From: Ancylothrix sp. D3o
GTDB lineage: Bacteria; Cyanobacteriota; Cyanobacteriia; Cyanobacteriales; Oscillatoriaceae
DNA: 64,000 bases
Assembly (NCBI RefSeq): GCF_025370775.1
Contig: NZ_JAMXEX010000011.1
Span: 152,590-216,589, forward strand
Reading direction: 5' to 3'
The notes beneath the pieces were generated by a model. That model searched no databases. It was given only the letters and a program-made list of their open reading frames with translations, and had not been told where the DNA came from. How positions within the stretch are numbered: position 1 is the first letter of the stretch; each line of letters begins with the position of its first letter. A program made the translations under genes and the position numbers. Positions 36,526 through 45,180 of the stretch are shown here, one piece after another.

Positions 36526-37986
36526 ATGTCTGTTTTTAAAAGTTTAGAAAAAATCTCGGATACGATTTGGGAAATACCGGCAAGTTATAAGGAAGGGATG
36601 CGTGTACCGGCCCGCATTTATGGCACTGAAAAATTAATTCAAGAAATGGATGAGGGGGTGTACGAACAAATTACCAATGTTGCGACTTTACCAGGCATTA
36701 CAAAGTATGCTCTGTGTATGCCAGATGGGCATTTTGGCTATGGTTTTCCTATTGGTGGAGTGGCGGCGATGGATATTGCCGAAGGTGGGGTAATTTCGCC
36801 GGGGGGAATTGGTTTTGATATTAATTGTGGGATGCGTTTGGTGGTAACAAATTTAACTTACCACGAGGTAAAACCTCATCTTAAAAAAATTGTAGACCGG
36901 CTTTATGAAAGAGTGCCGGCGGGGGTAGGAAGCACCGGCTTTGTGAAGCTTTCTCGCTCAGAATTTCGCAAAGTGGTAGAACAAGGTGCAAAATGGTGTG
37001 TGGAACATGATTATGGATGGGAACAAGATTTAGAATTGATCGAAGAAAACGGCTGCATTCAAGGTGCAGATGCTTCTAAAATTAGTGATAAAGCAATTGA
37101 TCGGGGAGTCAATCAAATTGGCACTTTGGGTTCAGGAAATCATTATTTAGAAATTCAAGTTGCCCACAAACAACATATTTTAGATCCCGAAATTGCTAAA
37201 ATTTATGGCATCACCCAACCCGATCAAGTTGTGATTATGTTTCACTGCGGAAGTCGGGGTTTTGGGCATCAAGTGGCAACTGATTATTTGCAAACTTTCC
37301 TAAAAGTAATGGAAAGCAAATATGGGATTAAAATTTTAGATCGGGAATTGGCTTGTGCGCCGTTTAATTCTCCCGAAGGACAGGCTTATTTTTCGGCGAT
37401 GAAGTGCGGGTTAAATATGTCTTTTGTTAACCGGCAAGTAATTTTACACCGCATTCGAGAAGTTTTTTCGGAAATTTTTGGCCGGTCTGCCGAAGATTTA
37501 GGAATGGAAATGGTGTATGATGTGGCACACAATACGGCAAAATTAGAACAGCATATTATTGATGGGAAAAACCGCACTCTTTTGGTACATAGAAAAGGGT
37601 CTACCCGTGCTTTTGGCCCGAATATGCCTGATCTTCCAGAACGCTATAAAAATGTCGGACAGCCGGTAATTATTGGCGGAAGTATGGAAACCGGCTCTTA
37701 TTTATTGGCGGGTGTTTCTAGTGGTGCCCAAAGCTTTTTTAGCACTGCACATGGTAGCGGTAGAACAATGAGTCGTACCAAAGCTCGCAAAATGTATCGC
37801 GGTGAAACATTGCAAAAAGATATGGAAAAGCGGGGAATTTATGTTCGTAGCACTTCTTGGGCGGGTTTAGCTGAGGAAGCTGGGGACGCTTATAAAAATA
37901 TTGATGATGTGATTCAAGCAACAGAATTAGCCGGTCTTTGTAAGCCGGTTGTTCGCTTTACTCCCATTGGCAATATTAAAGGATAA
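36526..37986 (+). CDS. rtcB: RNA 3'-phosphate/5'-OH ligase RtcB
   Basis: 486 residues, about the normal RtcB length. The metal and GMP-site blocks are present: CMPDGHFGYGFPIGGVAA, GGIGFDINCGMRLV (Asp/Cys ligands), GSGNHYLEIQ, IMFHCGSRGFGHQ, VHRKGSTRAFGPNMPD, and the guanylylated-His block STAHGSGRTMSR. RtcB joins 2',3'-cyclic phosphate to 5'-OH RNA ends using GTP and Mn2+, in tRNA splicing and bacterial RNA repair. A ribosome site (AGGAGC) precedes the ATG. Its stop is 14 bp before the G3E GTPase, with archease next but one. Confidence 0.97.
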   Translation: MSVFKSLEKISDTIWEIPASYKEGMRVPARIYGTEKLIQEMDEGVYEQITNVATLPGITKYALCMPDGHFGYGFPIGGVAAMDIAEGGVISPGGIGFDINCGMRLVVTNLTYHEVKPHLKKIVDRLYERVPAGVGSTGFVKLSRSEFRKVVEQGAKWCVEHDYGWEQDLELIEENGCIQGADASKISDKAIDRGVNQIGTLGSGNHYLEIQVAHKQHILDPEIAKIYGITQPDQVVIMFHCGSRGFGHQVATDYLQTFLKVMESKYGIKILDRELACAPFNSPEGQAYFSAMKCGLNMSFVNRQVILHRIREVFSEIFGRSAEDLGMEMVYDVAHNTAKLEQHIIDGKNRTLLVHRKGSTRAFGPNMPDLPERYKNVGQPVIIGGSMETGSYLLAGVSSGAQSFFSTAHGSGRTMSRTKARKMYRGETLQKDMEKRGIYVRSTSWAGLAEEAGDAYKNIDDVIQATELAGLCKPVVRFTPIGNIKG

Positions 37987-38000
37987 TTTGAGGATAATTT

Positions 38001-38888
38001 ATGCTGCCAATAAGAACGCCGTTAACAGTAATCACCGGCCCTCTGGGAAGTGGAAAAACCACACTTTTACGCCATATTCTTGATAATTTTCCTAAAAAAA
38101 TCGCAATTTTAATGAATGAATTTGGGGAAATTGCCATTGATAGTAAAATTATTGCGGGTAAAAATGTAGAAATGGCAGACCTTGGTGGGGGTTGTGTTTG
38201 CTGTTCACTTTTGGGGGAGTTTGAAGCGGCGGTTAATGAAATTATCGACACAATTTCTCCTGATAATATTGTTGTGGAAACCACTGGCGTTGCAGAACCG
38301 GATGCGCTGGTTTTTGATATTCAAGAAAGTTTGCCGGTGGTGCGTTTGGATGGTGTAATTACTGTTGTTGATGCGGATGGTTTTGTTAAATATCCCCACA
38401 TTGGGCACACCACGCGAATACAAATTGACGCGGCGGATACTTTGCTTTTAAATAAAGTTGATTTAGTCTCGGAGGATGAGTTAAAAAGTTTGCAAGAAAA
38501 GCTGCACTCTTTAAATGAAATTGCTTCTATTGTGCCGGCGGTACGCTGTCAAGTGGATGTGGATTTATTATTTGGAATTGGGCGAGAGCGTGTACAACCG
38601 GCACCGCATCACGTTCATCAGTTAGAGTATGAATCTTTTAGCTATAAAACATCAGCTATTTTTAACCAAGAAGCATTTGAAGAATTCGCTGCTACTCTGG
38701 CTCCAGATGTTTACCGAGCTAAAGGTTTTATTAAGTTTGAATCGGGGATTTATTTGTTTAATTTTGTGGCGGGGCGCTGGGATTTAGAAGTTTTTGAACA
38801 AGAAGCAACCGAGCTAGTTTTTATTGGCAAACAAATCAGCCAGAAAAAACAAACAATTTTAAATCAACTGCAAAAATGCGAGTTATAA
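38001..38888 (+). CDS. G3E-family GTPase (CobW/COG0523 metallochaperone type)
   Basis: 295 residues. Walker A is TGPLGSGKTTLLRHIL, the metal-site motif is GGGCVCCSL (CxCC), the ETTGVAEPD is Walker B-like and LLNKVDLV is the G4 motif. The C-terminal CobW_C domain (about 205-290) is short. The family loads metals (Zn, Co, Ni, Fe) onto enzymes with GTP hydrolysis. It lacks the His-rich tail of zinc-hoarding ZNG1-like members, though a PAPHHVHQLEYE patch (about 200-210) is present. Placed 14 bp after rtcB, it is likely translated with it; serving RtcB's metal site is inference. Confidence 0.92.
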   Translation: MLPIRTPLTVITGPLGSGKTTLLRHILDNFPKKIAILMNEFGEIAIDSKIIAGKNVEMADLGGGCVCCSLLGEFEAAVNEIIDTISPDNIVVETTGVAEPDALVFDIQESLPVVRLDGVITVVDADGFVKYPHIGHTTRIQIDAADTLLLNKVDLVSEDELKSLQEKLHSLNEIASIVPAVRCQVDVDLLFGIGRERVQPAPHHVHQLEYESFSYKTSAIFNQEAFEEFAATLAPDVYRAKGFIKFESGIYLFNFVAGRWDLEVFEQEATELVFIGKQISQKKQTILNQLQKCEL

Positions 38889-38903
38889 GATATGATCTTT
38901 TTG

Positions 38904-38938
38904 AACCGCAGATAAACGCAGATGGACGCAGATAAATG
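38904..38938 (+). repeat. Dispersed AACCGCAGATAAACGC repeat
   Basis: TGAACCGCAGATAAACGCAG followed by ATGGACGCAGATAAATGG. Same family as 36363-36398 and 47029-47110. A degenerate CAGGATGCCGGCCCCACAG follows, related to the 62618 family. It interrupts the interval between the GTPase and archease. Confidence 0.65.
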
Positions 38939-39010
38939 GCACGCAGGATGCCGGCCCCACAGATAGGTTAATTTTTCAACCGGATAGGGTATTATAGGTA
39001 TTATAAAGTT

Positions 39011-39442
39011 ATGGGATACCAATTTTTAGAAGATATTGCCATTGCCGATATTGCCTTTGAAGCTTGGGGAAAAGATTTAGAGGAGCTTTTCATTGCGGCG
39101 GGTGATGCAACGGTGAATACAATGGTGGATAATTTAGAGGCGATTGAAGCCACAGAAACCCGCAGTTTTGAGTTAGAAGATGATGCGCTGGATATGCTGC
39201 TGTTTAACTTTTTGCAAGAGTTTATTTATTATAAAGATAGTGAGTTGCTGCTTTTGCGAGCAAAGCAAGTTAAAATTTCTCAGGAAAATGGAATTTTTGA
39301 ATTAAACGCGATAGCAAAAGGTGAAAAATTAGATATCAGCCGGCATCATCAGCGCGTTGATGTCAAAGCGGTTACTTTACATCGTTTTAAGTTAGAAAAA
39401 ACTGATGCCGGTTGGCAAGCATTGGTGATTTTAGATATCTGA
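39011..39442 (+). CDS. Archease (RtcB activator)
   Basis: 143 residues, archease fold. It starts MGYQFLEDIAIADIAFEAWG, the usual His/Asp entry region, has FELEDDALDMLLFNFLQEFIYYKD, and ends VILDI, the conserved terminal aspartate strand. Archease accelerates RtcB guanylylation and multiple turnover by aligning the two metals. The first residues diverge from the common EHTAD motif (here EDIAIAD). The 122-bp gap to the GTPase holds a dispersed repeat. Confidence 0.87.
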   Translation: MGYQFLEDIAIADIAFEAWGKDLEELFIAAGDATVNTMVDNLEAIEATETRSFELEDDALDMLLFNFLQEFIYYKDSELLLLRAKQVKISQENGIFELNAIAKGEKLDISRHHQRVDVKAVTLHRFKLEKTDAGWQALVILDI

Positions 39443-39460
39443 TTTTTCCCAATCAAGCTA

Positions 39461-40252
39461 TTACGCACCCATACCAGAATAATGTTTTAAACCTTTTTTC
39501 CATAACCAACGATTCAAGACAAAAAACACTGCACTCCAAGCCAACATTACCAATAAACCGCGCCCAACATTCACCGGCAATCCTACCAACAACGCGGCTG
39601 GAAAATAGACTAAATAAGGAAACGGAGTCCACTCTACCACCGTTCGCACTGCATCAGGAAACACATCTAAAGGTGCAATCATTCCAGAAAGAAAGAGGTA
39701 AATCAAAAACCAAAATTGCTCAATAGCGCTTGCTCTTTCTATCCAAAAGGCAAACATTGCAAACGTATATTGAATCAAAAACCGCAAGCAAAAAGCAACA
39801 ATAACGATGAGCAAAAACAACAAAATATTGCCCACAGATGGCACCCAAAACGAAGCCGGATAAAGGGCAAAAAATAACAAAATCAGCCCCAAAATAAAAG
39901 GAAACCGAGCAAATCTTTCCGAAATATGAGAAATTAAATGATGCCAAACGGGATCAATAGGCTGCAATAAACGAGGTGAAAGCTTACCTTGAACAACTTC
40001 TTTTTCAAACTCCCAAATTACCCATACCACATTCATTTGCCGCACAATAAACGCGGCTAAAAAATAGCGAGCAAACTGCACCGGCTCTAAACCATATCCC
40101 GCCCCTTGACCGGCTGCTTTAATCCAAATTCCCATCAAAATAAAAGGCAAAGAACCTGAGATAGCCCACAAAAACAACTCAGCCCGATACTCCAACATAT
40201 AAGCATAATAAGTAACCAATAAAGTCTTAACTATGTTAATTATCTTATTCAT
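39461..40252 (-). CDS. ABC-2-type exporter permease
   Basis: 263 residues, six predicted membrane helices. It belongs to the family usually found with the ATPase family next to it (ABC-2 permeases such as COG4587/COG3694): WEFEKEVVQGKLSPRLLQPIDPVWHHL is the amphipathic elbow region. Only one permease is encoded, so it is either a homodimer or uses a partner elsewhere. Start ATG lies 45 bp after the ATPase stop, across a dispersed repeat. Substrate unknown. Confidence 0.85.
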   Translation of the reverse strand: MNKIINIVKTLLVTYYAYMLEYRAELFLWAISGSLPFILMGIWIKAAGQGAGYGLEPVQFARYFLAAFIVRQMNVVWVIWEFEKEVVQGKLSPRLLQPIDPVWHHLISHISERFARFPFILGLILLFFALYPASFWVPSVGNILLFLLIVIVAFCLRFLIQYTFAMFAFWIERASAIEQFWFLIYLFLSGMIAPLDVFPDAVRTVVEWTPFPYLVYFPAALLVGLPVNVGRGLLVMLAWSAVFFVLNRWLWKKGLKHYSGMGA

Positions 40253-40266
40253 TAATCCATCCTTTT

Positions 40267-40297
40267 TATCTGCGTTAATCTGCGTTAATCTGCGGTT
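40267..40297 (-). repeat. Dispersed AACCGCAGATTAACGC repeat
   Basis: TATCTGCGTTAATCTGCGTT continuing AATCTGCGGTTT, a threefold CTGCGTTAAT run, between the two ABC genes. Same family as 36363-36398. Confidence 0.7.
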
Positions 40298-41296
40298 TCA
40301 AACAACTCCACTACGAAAAACTCGCCCTATCACCTCCTCAATGGGTGGATCGGTGATGGTTAAATCTAGCACCTCCAAATCAGCCAAAATCTTAGCAACA
40401 GTCCCCGTTAACTCATCTCGACGCACCAACAAACGCACTGATTGCCCTTCTATTTCTTCAACCTCTCCATAAATGTCTAAAGAAACGCCTTTTTTTGCTT
40501 CTAAATCTGAGAGAGGATGCGCTAACTCTAATTTAACTTCCCGATAGGGTGCAAATCTTTCCAACAAACCATCTAAACTGCCATCATAAATTAATTGCCC
40601 TTGGTGAATTAAAATCACACGCTTACATAAAGCCGTAATATCTGCCATGTAATGACTTGTTAATAAGACGGTTGCTTGATATTTTTGATTATATTCTCGC
40701 AAAAATTCTCGCACTCCGACTTGTGCATTTACATCAAGCCCCAAAGTAGGCTCATCTAAAAATAATACTTCAGGCCGGTGTAATAAGGCTGCCATTAATT
40801 CGGCTTTCATGCGTTCGCCTAAAGACAGTTTCCGCACGGGCTGATTTAATTTTCCTTGCAATGATAACATTTCTGTTAATTCTCCCACCCGCAAGCGATA
40901 TTCACTATCAGAAATGCCATAAACAGCGCTGTTAATTTTCAGTGAATCAAGAGCCGGTAAATCCCAGATTAACTGTTGTTTTTGCCCCATAACAAGGGTG
41001 ATTTTTTGCAGAAAAGATGCGTGGCGTTCAAAGGGAATTTGCCCCGCGACGCGCAGTTTTCCGGCTGAGGGATAAATTAGGCCGGTGAGCATTTTTAAAG
41101 TAGTGGTTTTCCCGGCACCATTTGCGCCTAAAAAACCCACAACTTCTCCTGGTTGAATTTCAAAGGAAACTTTTTTTACGGCTTCTACTTGCCGGTAGGT
41201 GCGGCGGAAAAAGTGTTTTACGGTGCCGGCGAATCCCGGTTCTTTGACCGCCACCGGATAGACTTTTGTTAAATCTTCAGCGATAATAATTGACAT
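40298..41296 (-). CDS. ABC-2-type exporter ATPase
   Basis: 332 residues. Walker A GFLGANGAGKTTTLKML, Q-loop VMGQKQQLIWDLP, signature LSLGERMKAELMAALLH, Walker B VLFLDEPTLGLD, H-loop LLTSHYMADI. The C-terminal extension (about 245-332) is typical of the COG4586 family. Transcribed first, with the permease 45 bp downstream: a two-gene exporter. Function unknown; related systems move large hydrophobic or polyketide-like molecules. The N-terminal leader MSIIIAEDLTKVYP has normal length. Confidence 0.93.
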   Translation of the reverse strand: MSIIIAEDLTKVYPVAVKEPGFAGTVKHFFRRTYRQVEAVKKVSFEIQPGEVVGFLGANGAGKTTTLKMLTGLIYPSAGKLRVAGQIPFERHASFLQKITLVMGQKQQLIWDLPALDSLKINSAVYGISDSEYRLRVGELTEMLSLQGKLNQPVRKLSLGERMKAELMAALLHRPEVLFLDEPTLGLDVNAQVGVREFLREYNQKYQATVLLTSHYMADITALCKRVILIHQGQLIYDGSLDGLLERFAPYREVKLELAHPLSDLEAKKGVSLDIYGEVEEIEGQSVRLLVRRDELTGTVAKILADLEVLDLTITDPPIEEVIGRVFRSGVV

Positions 41297-41322
41297 ATAT
41301 TAACCCTTTTCCCATTTGAGTA

Positions 41323-41351
41323 GGTTGGGTTAAACGAAGTGCAACCCAACC
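41323..41351. repeat. Hairpin GGTTGGGTT/AACCCAACC
   Basis: GGTTGGGTT (41323-41331) and AACCCAACC (41343-41351) around AAACGAAGTGC. The arm matches the core of the 133-bp element, and this may be a solo hairpin derivative. Confidence 0.65.
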
Positions 41352-41381
41352 AAAATATTATATCCAAAAATAAGCTAAAAC

Positions 41382-41552
41382 TCATGTTAGCACAGTTAGA
41401 GGCAATCCAAAACGCAAATGTTCTAAAAATAATAGGCGATAACCTTGTTGACTGACAAGCTCTGCTACAATTAAATTAGCAAACGAACCCAATACAGTTA
41501 AATTGCCGGTGGTGAGGCTGCTAGTAATAACCAAAAATAAGTGATTGCTTTT
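41382..41552 (-). pseudogene. Decayed anion-permease remnant (ArsB/SLC13-like C-terminus)
   Basis: A minus-strand frame ending at TGA 41382 translates HLFLVITSSLTTGNLTVLGS, then FANLIVAELVSQQGYRLL and FLEHLRFGLPLTVLT. NLTxLGSxANLIVAE and LRFGLPLT are hallmarks of the last two helices of ArsB/SLC13-type permeases. The remnant has no start, and upstream in-frame sequence (to about 41640) is unrelated. A 16-bp repeat TGCTACAATTAAATTA lies at 41463-41478 and again at 41628-41643. Confidence 0.7.
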
Positions 41553-41681
41553 GTGATAAATATGCCCCCTTAATTCTACGTTATTTGGCGAATTTGTTTG
41601 CCGACATTGGCCGGCTTTTCCAGGCAGTGCTACAATTAAATTATCTTGCTAATATTGAAATGTAAAAATAACTTAGAAGCC

Positions 41682-42053
41682 ATGACAGAAAATCAAGCCT
41701 TGATTTCACAACCACAGTCCGAGAATCAAGAAGATTTATCGATTAGTCTGAAAGAAAAAGTTTTTGCTCAAATTAAAGCTGGAGAATTCGTAGAGGCTTT
41801 AGAAACCGCCCAAAAAATTGAAATGGAATCTCACCGGGTAGAAGCGCTTAAAATTCTTTCTGATGCTGCTTATCCTGATGGGGGAGAACAAGTGGTTGCT
41901 CTCAAGGCTTTGTTGCTGTTGCCAATGGCAGAGCGCAATGCCATATTAGCAAAGCAAGTAGAATCAGTAAAAGACTGTTTTCTGCCTGGATCGGAGGAAA
42001 TGGAATGGGTAGAGGAGTATGTAGAAAATGACAACTGGGACGAGCAGTTTTGA
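41682..42053 (+). CDS. Probable partner (antitoxin) of the MazF-type toxin
   Basis: 123 residues from ATG 41682; an upstream in-frame ATG at 41646 is less likely. Not recognised as MazE, AbrB, RHH or HTH. It appears helical: KVFAQIKAGEFVEALETAQKIE, HRVEALKILSDAAYPDGGEQVVALKALLLLP and an acidic C-terminal tail (EEYVENDNWDEQF). The acidic tail overlaps the toxin frame by 26 bp, so the two are translationally coupled. The tail could wrap the toxin as MazE's does. Antitoxin function is inferred only from position and charge. Confidence 0.6.
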   Translation: MTENQALISQPQSENQEDLSISLKEKVFAQIKAGEFVEALETAQKIEMESHRVEALKILSDAAYPDGGEQVVALKALLLLPMAERNAILAKQVESVKDCFLPGSEEMEWVEEYVENDNWDEQF

Positions 42054-42396
42054 ACCGAAAAGAGGAGAAATTTGGCGGGTAGAATTTGACCCCACAATAG
42101 GGGATGAAATTCAAAAAACCCGCCCTGCTATTGTCATTAGTGCTGATGGTTTGGAAGGATTAGAACTGCGTCTCGTGGTTCCGATTACTGGTTGGAAAGC
42201 TTCAATGGTTAGGTTTTCTTGGCTTGTAAAAGTACACCCTTCGCCGCAAAACGGTTTAACAAAACTTTCGGCGGCGAATCCTTTGCAAACTCGTTCGGTT
42301 TCTTTAGAACGCTTTTCAAGAAAATTGGGGGTAATTGAAGACACCCAGTTACAATTAGTTTTGTTAGGCTTGAGTGTTGTAATTAAATACCCTTAA
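42028..42396 (+). CDS. MazF/PemK-type endoribonuclease toxin
   Basis: 122 residues. RGEIWRVEFDPTIGDEIQKTRPAIVIS is the MazF signature, with the catalytic Arg in KTRPA and the Thr in VVPITGW; both retained. The hydrophobic core LQLVLLGLSVVIKY ends the fold. MazF enzymes cut mRNA at short sequences. The start overlaps the preceding gene by 26 bp. A short N-terminal extension MTTGTSSFEPK precedes the domain. Confidence 0.9.
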   Translation: MTTGTSSFEPKRGEIWRVEFDPTIGDEIQKTRPAIVISADGLEGLELRLVVPITGWKASMVRFSWLVKVHPSPQNGLTKLSAANPLQTRSVSLERFSRKLGVIEDTQLQLVLLGLSVVIKYP

Positions 42397-42483
42397 ATTT
42401 GTCGGGTGCCGGTGTGGTTTTTTATAACTCACCGGCAGATTGATTTTCTCCCAATTATCCAACAACCTGATATTCTTAGTTAA

Positions 42484-43311
42484 ATGTTACCTTCTCTCTC
42501 ACCGAAAATTTCCCCGCGTCCATTTTTGAAATGGGCTGGCGGGAAAACGCAATTGCTTGAACAATATCAACCCTATTTTCCGGCTTCTTTAGAAACTTAC
42601 TATGAGCCGTTTTTAGGCGGCGGTGCTGTATTTTTTAATTGGCAACCAAAGCAGGCTTTTTTATCCGATATTAATGGGGAATTAATTAATACTTATTGTT
42701 GTGTTAGAGATGAAGTTGAAGCATTAATTATGCTTTTGCAAGAGCATCAATTGAAACACAATAAAGATTATTATTATGAAATGCGGGCCGGTGGCTGTGG
42801 CTCCAACTTGGAAAGAGCAGCACGTTTTATTTATTTGAATAAAACTTGTTTTAATGGTCTTTACCGCGAGAATTCTAAAGGACAATTTAATGTGCCGGTG
42901 GGTAGATATAAAAACCCCTCAATTTGCAACCCTGATTTATTGCGCTCAGCTTCAGCCGCCTTAAAATTTGCCCAAATAGAAGTCAAAAGCTTTGACGCAG
43001 TTTTAGAACTCGCAAGAGATAGCAGAGATTTTGTTTATTTTGACCCTCCCTATCATCCCATCAGCAACACCAGTAATTTTACAAGTTATAGTCGTTTTTC
43101 CTTTAGCGAAAATGACCAAATTCGCCTCAAAGATACATTTGCTATTTTGGCAAACCGGGGGGTAAAAGTGATGCTTTCTAATTCAGATTGTTTCTTGATC
43201 AGAGAACTGTACCAAGACTTTAAAATTCATGTCATTTCGGCTTCGAGATCCATTAACTCCAACACAAAAAAACGCGGAAAAATCACGGAATTATTAATCA
43301 CTTCTTATTGA
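42484..43311 (+). CDS. Dam-type DNA adenine N6-methyltransferase
   Basis: 275 residues, group alpha. FLKWAGGKTQLLEQY and the SAM loop YYEPFLGGGAVFFNW lie at the N-terminus; the catalytic motif IV is FVYFDPPYHP. LNKTCFNGLYRENSKGQFNVPVGRY is the DNA-recognition neighbourhood typical of Dam/DpnIIA, which methylate GATC. No restriction endonuclease is adjacent, so it is an orphan or separated enzyme. It follows the MazF gene by 87 bp. GATC specificity is inferred. Confidence 0.9.
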   Translation: MLPSLSPKISPRPFLKWAGGKTQLLEQYQPYFPASLETYYEPFLGGGAVFFNWQPKQAFLSDINGELINTYCCVRDEVEALIMLLQEHQLKHNKDYYYEMRAGGCGSNLERAARFIYLNKTCFNGLYRENSKGQFNVPVGRYKNPSICNPDLLRSASAALKFAQIEVKSFDAVLELARDSRDFVYFDPPYHPISNTSNFTSYSRFSFSENDQIRLKDTFAILANRGVKVMLSNSDCFLIRELYQDFKIHVISASRSINSNTKKRGKITELLITSY

Positions 43312-43335
43312 AGTAAAAACCGTATTTAAAAATGC

Positions 43336-44271
43336 TTAAACTTTCCCCATCAACACAACTCCCTGATCAAAAATTTGATTTTGGGTATCAATTGCACTTA
43401 GCACAATATGGCCGGCATAAACATCATAAGCAACAAAACTTAACTCACTCCTTGAATAAGCTGTTACCTCCGACCGGCCCACAGCGCGAGTATCAGCACC
43501 GGCCCCACAAGTTAAAAAAGTAGTACCATTAATAGAGCGAATCCGTTCATAATTATGGTCGTGACCATTAATATAAAGTTGCACCCCATATTTCAAAAAC
43601 AACGGCGCTAACATTTCTCTAATTTCCACATTTGAACCATGTATTCCTGATGAATAACAAGGGTGATGACCAAATACAATTTTCCAAACAGCATCACTTT
43701 TGCTGAGTTCATTCTCTAACCAGGGAAGTTGTGTTTTCCAATCAGCATTTCTATTTGTATCTAAAGCAAAAAATTGCAAATTATCGCGGCGAAACGTATA
43801 AAAGCGCCGGCCATTCATATTAAACTTTGGATATTTTACCTGGGGATCGCCATTATCAGTCCTAACATCGTGATTTCCCAAACAAGCATAAAACTTGACC
43901 CCAGCTTCTAAAAGCTTCTCGTAAGGTTTTTCAAAAACCTGTTCAACTTTGCTGATTTCGCCATTATTATAAATATTATCGCCCGCCAAAATCACCATAT
44001 CAAAAGCCGTTTGTTCGTGATAACGAAACATCGCATTTGCCACCGCATATTGACCCGTTCCGCCGGTGCCTGTGTCCGCTACCGAAACAAACCGAAATAG
44101 CGGTTTATTTAACTTTAAAGCCATCAGCGTCGCTTGTTCTTCTGCTGTAGGCGGAGGCGTAAAACCACTTCTGCTAAAGGCCGGTTTTCCCTGCCAAAAC
44201 TTGCCAGTAAATATTAAACCTAAACCGGTGAGACTGCCTAAAAAAAGAAAATCGCGTCGTTTTAGCTTCAT
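43336..44271 (-). CDS. Tat-exported calcineurin-like phosphoesterase (acid phosphatase type)
   Basis: 311 residues from the ATG that begins MKLKRRDFLFLGSLTGLGL; the twin-arginine RRDFLFL and hydrophobic stretch predict Tat export. Metallophosphoesterase motifs are DTGTGGTG, GDNIYNNG, GNHD, GHHPCYSS and NGHDHNYER. The layout resembles tartrate-resistant purple acid phosphatase. Role: probably periplasmic organic phosphate scavenging, but no Pho box was identified. A longer frame from 44307 adds 12 residues and looks spurious. Confidence 0.88.
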   Translation of the reverse strand: MKLKRRDFLFLGSLTGLGLIFTGKFWQGKPAFSRSGFTPPPTAEEQATLMALKLNKPLFRFVSVADTGTGGTGQYAVANAMFRYHEQTAFDMVILAGDNIYNNGEISKVEQVFEKPYEKLLEAGVKFYACLGNHDVRTDNGDPQVKYPKFNMNGRRFYTFRRDNLQFFALDTNRNADWKTQLPWLENELSKSDAVWKIVFGHHPCYSSGIHGSNVEIREMLAPLFLKYGVQLYINGHDHNYERIRSINGTTFLTCGAGADTRAVGRSEVTAYSRSELSFVAYDVYAGHIVLSAIDTQNQIFDQGVVLMGKV

Positions 44272-44410
44272 AAAACTTAAACCAAATGTAAGGCCAAAAC
44301 AGGACAAAACCCTCTAGCTAATCCTAGCAAAATGATAAATTAACCAAAAGAGTATGCCTCTTTGAATTTACCCAATATCCAAACATTATTGCCACCCTCC
44401 GTTAAATCCC

Positions 44411-45160
44411 ATGACCGAAAACCAGCCTCAACCACCCCAAAATCCCCAGAAACCCTCCTTGGTAAAAAGCCTCACCATCCAAGCGTTACGAGGCACCATT
44501 TCCCTGCTAGAAACAGCCGTCGAAAAACTAGAAGCGCCCCCACCGGCAGTCCCCCAACCCTCAATTTTTGCCGTTCTTTGGAATAGTTGGGTGGGAGTTT
44601 TAGCGTTGGTTCGCCCTATTTTACCCGCCTCTATCAGCCAAAAAATACCCGACTGGGGATTAACCGGCGCCTTTGCGGGAATTCTTGCTTTAGTATTGTG
44701 GACAAGCAGCACAATTATATCAAGCAAACCGCCAGAACTTGCCCAAGTTCCTATTAGCGGAGAACCGGTTTCGCCTAGCTTAACAGAACCGGCCCCAGAA
44801 CTGCCAGTGCAAGTCGAACCCGAAGAACTGCCCGAACCCCAATTAACCCCCGAACAGCGTTTAATTGCCTCAATTCAAGAAGACATTTCTAGCGCCACCA
44901 GCGATTACGCAGAAGGCTTAATTCAATCAATCCAAGCCAATTTTAGAGGCAGTTTATTGATTGTAAAAATTACCGATGAATGGTATAATTTGCCCCCTTC
45001 CCGCCAAGATAAATTAGCCAAGAATATGCGGCAAAGTGCCAAGCAATTAGATTTTAGCCGGTTAGAAATTACTGATCCACGCGGCAATCTTTTAGCGCGC
45101 AGTGCAGTTGTAGGTGAAGATATGATTATTTTGAATCGCCGGTTGAATACAGAGGTTTAA
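44411..45160 (+). CDS. Conserved cyanobacterial membrane-anchored hypothetical protein
   Basis: 249 residues. A Pro/Gln N-terminus is followed by amphipathic sequence, one membrane helix (LTGAFAGILALVLWTSSTIIS, about 79-100), a Pro/Glu-rich linker (about 105-155, with repeated PEP and EEL), and a globular C-terminal domain (about 155-249: LIASIQEDISSATSDYAEGLI, SLLIVKITDEWYNLP, LEITDPRGNLLARSAVVG). Topology suggests a periplasmic or lumenal C-domain. Function not recognised. Divergent from the phosphatase. Confidence 0.75.
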   Translation: MTENQPQPPQNPQKPSLVKSLTIQALRGTISLLETAVEKLEAPPPAVPQPSIFAVLWNSWVGVLALVRPILPASISQKIPDWGLTGAFAGILALVLWTSSTIISSKPPELAQVPISGEPVSPSLTEPAPELPVQVEPEELPEPQLTPEQRLIASIQEDISSATSDYAEGLIQSIQANFRGSLLIVKITDEWYNLPPSRQDKLAKNMRQSAKQLDFSRLEITDPRGNLLARSAVVGEDMIILNRRLNTEV

Positions 45161-45180
45161 TATCTCCATCTTGCTCTGCC

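Noticed and set aside
42484..43311. Restriction-modification system
   Set aside because: Only the methyltransferase is seen; no endonuclease-like gene flanks it.
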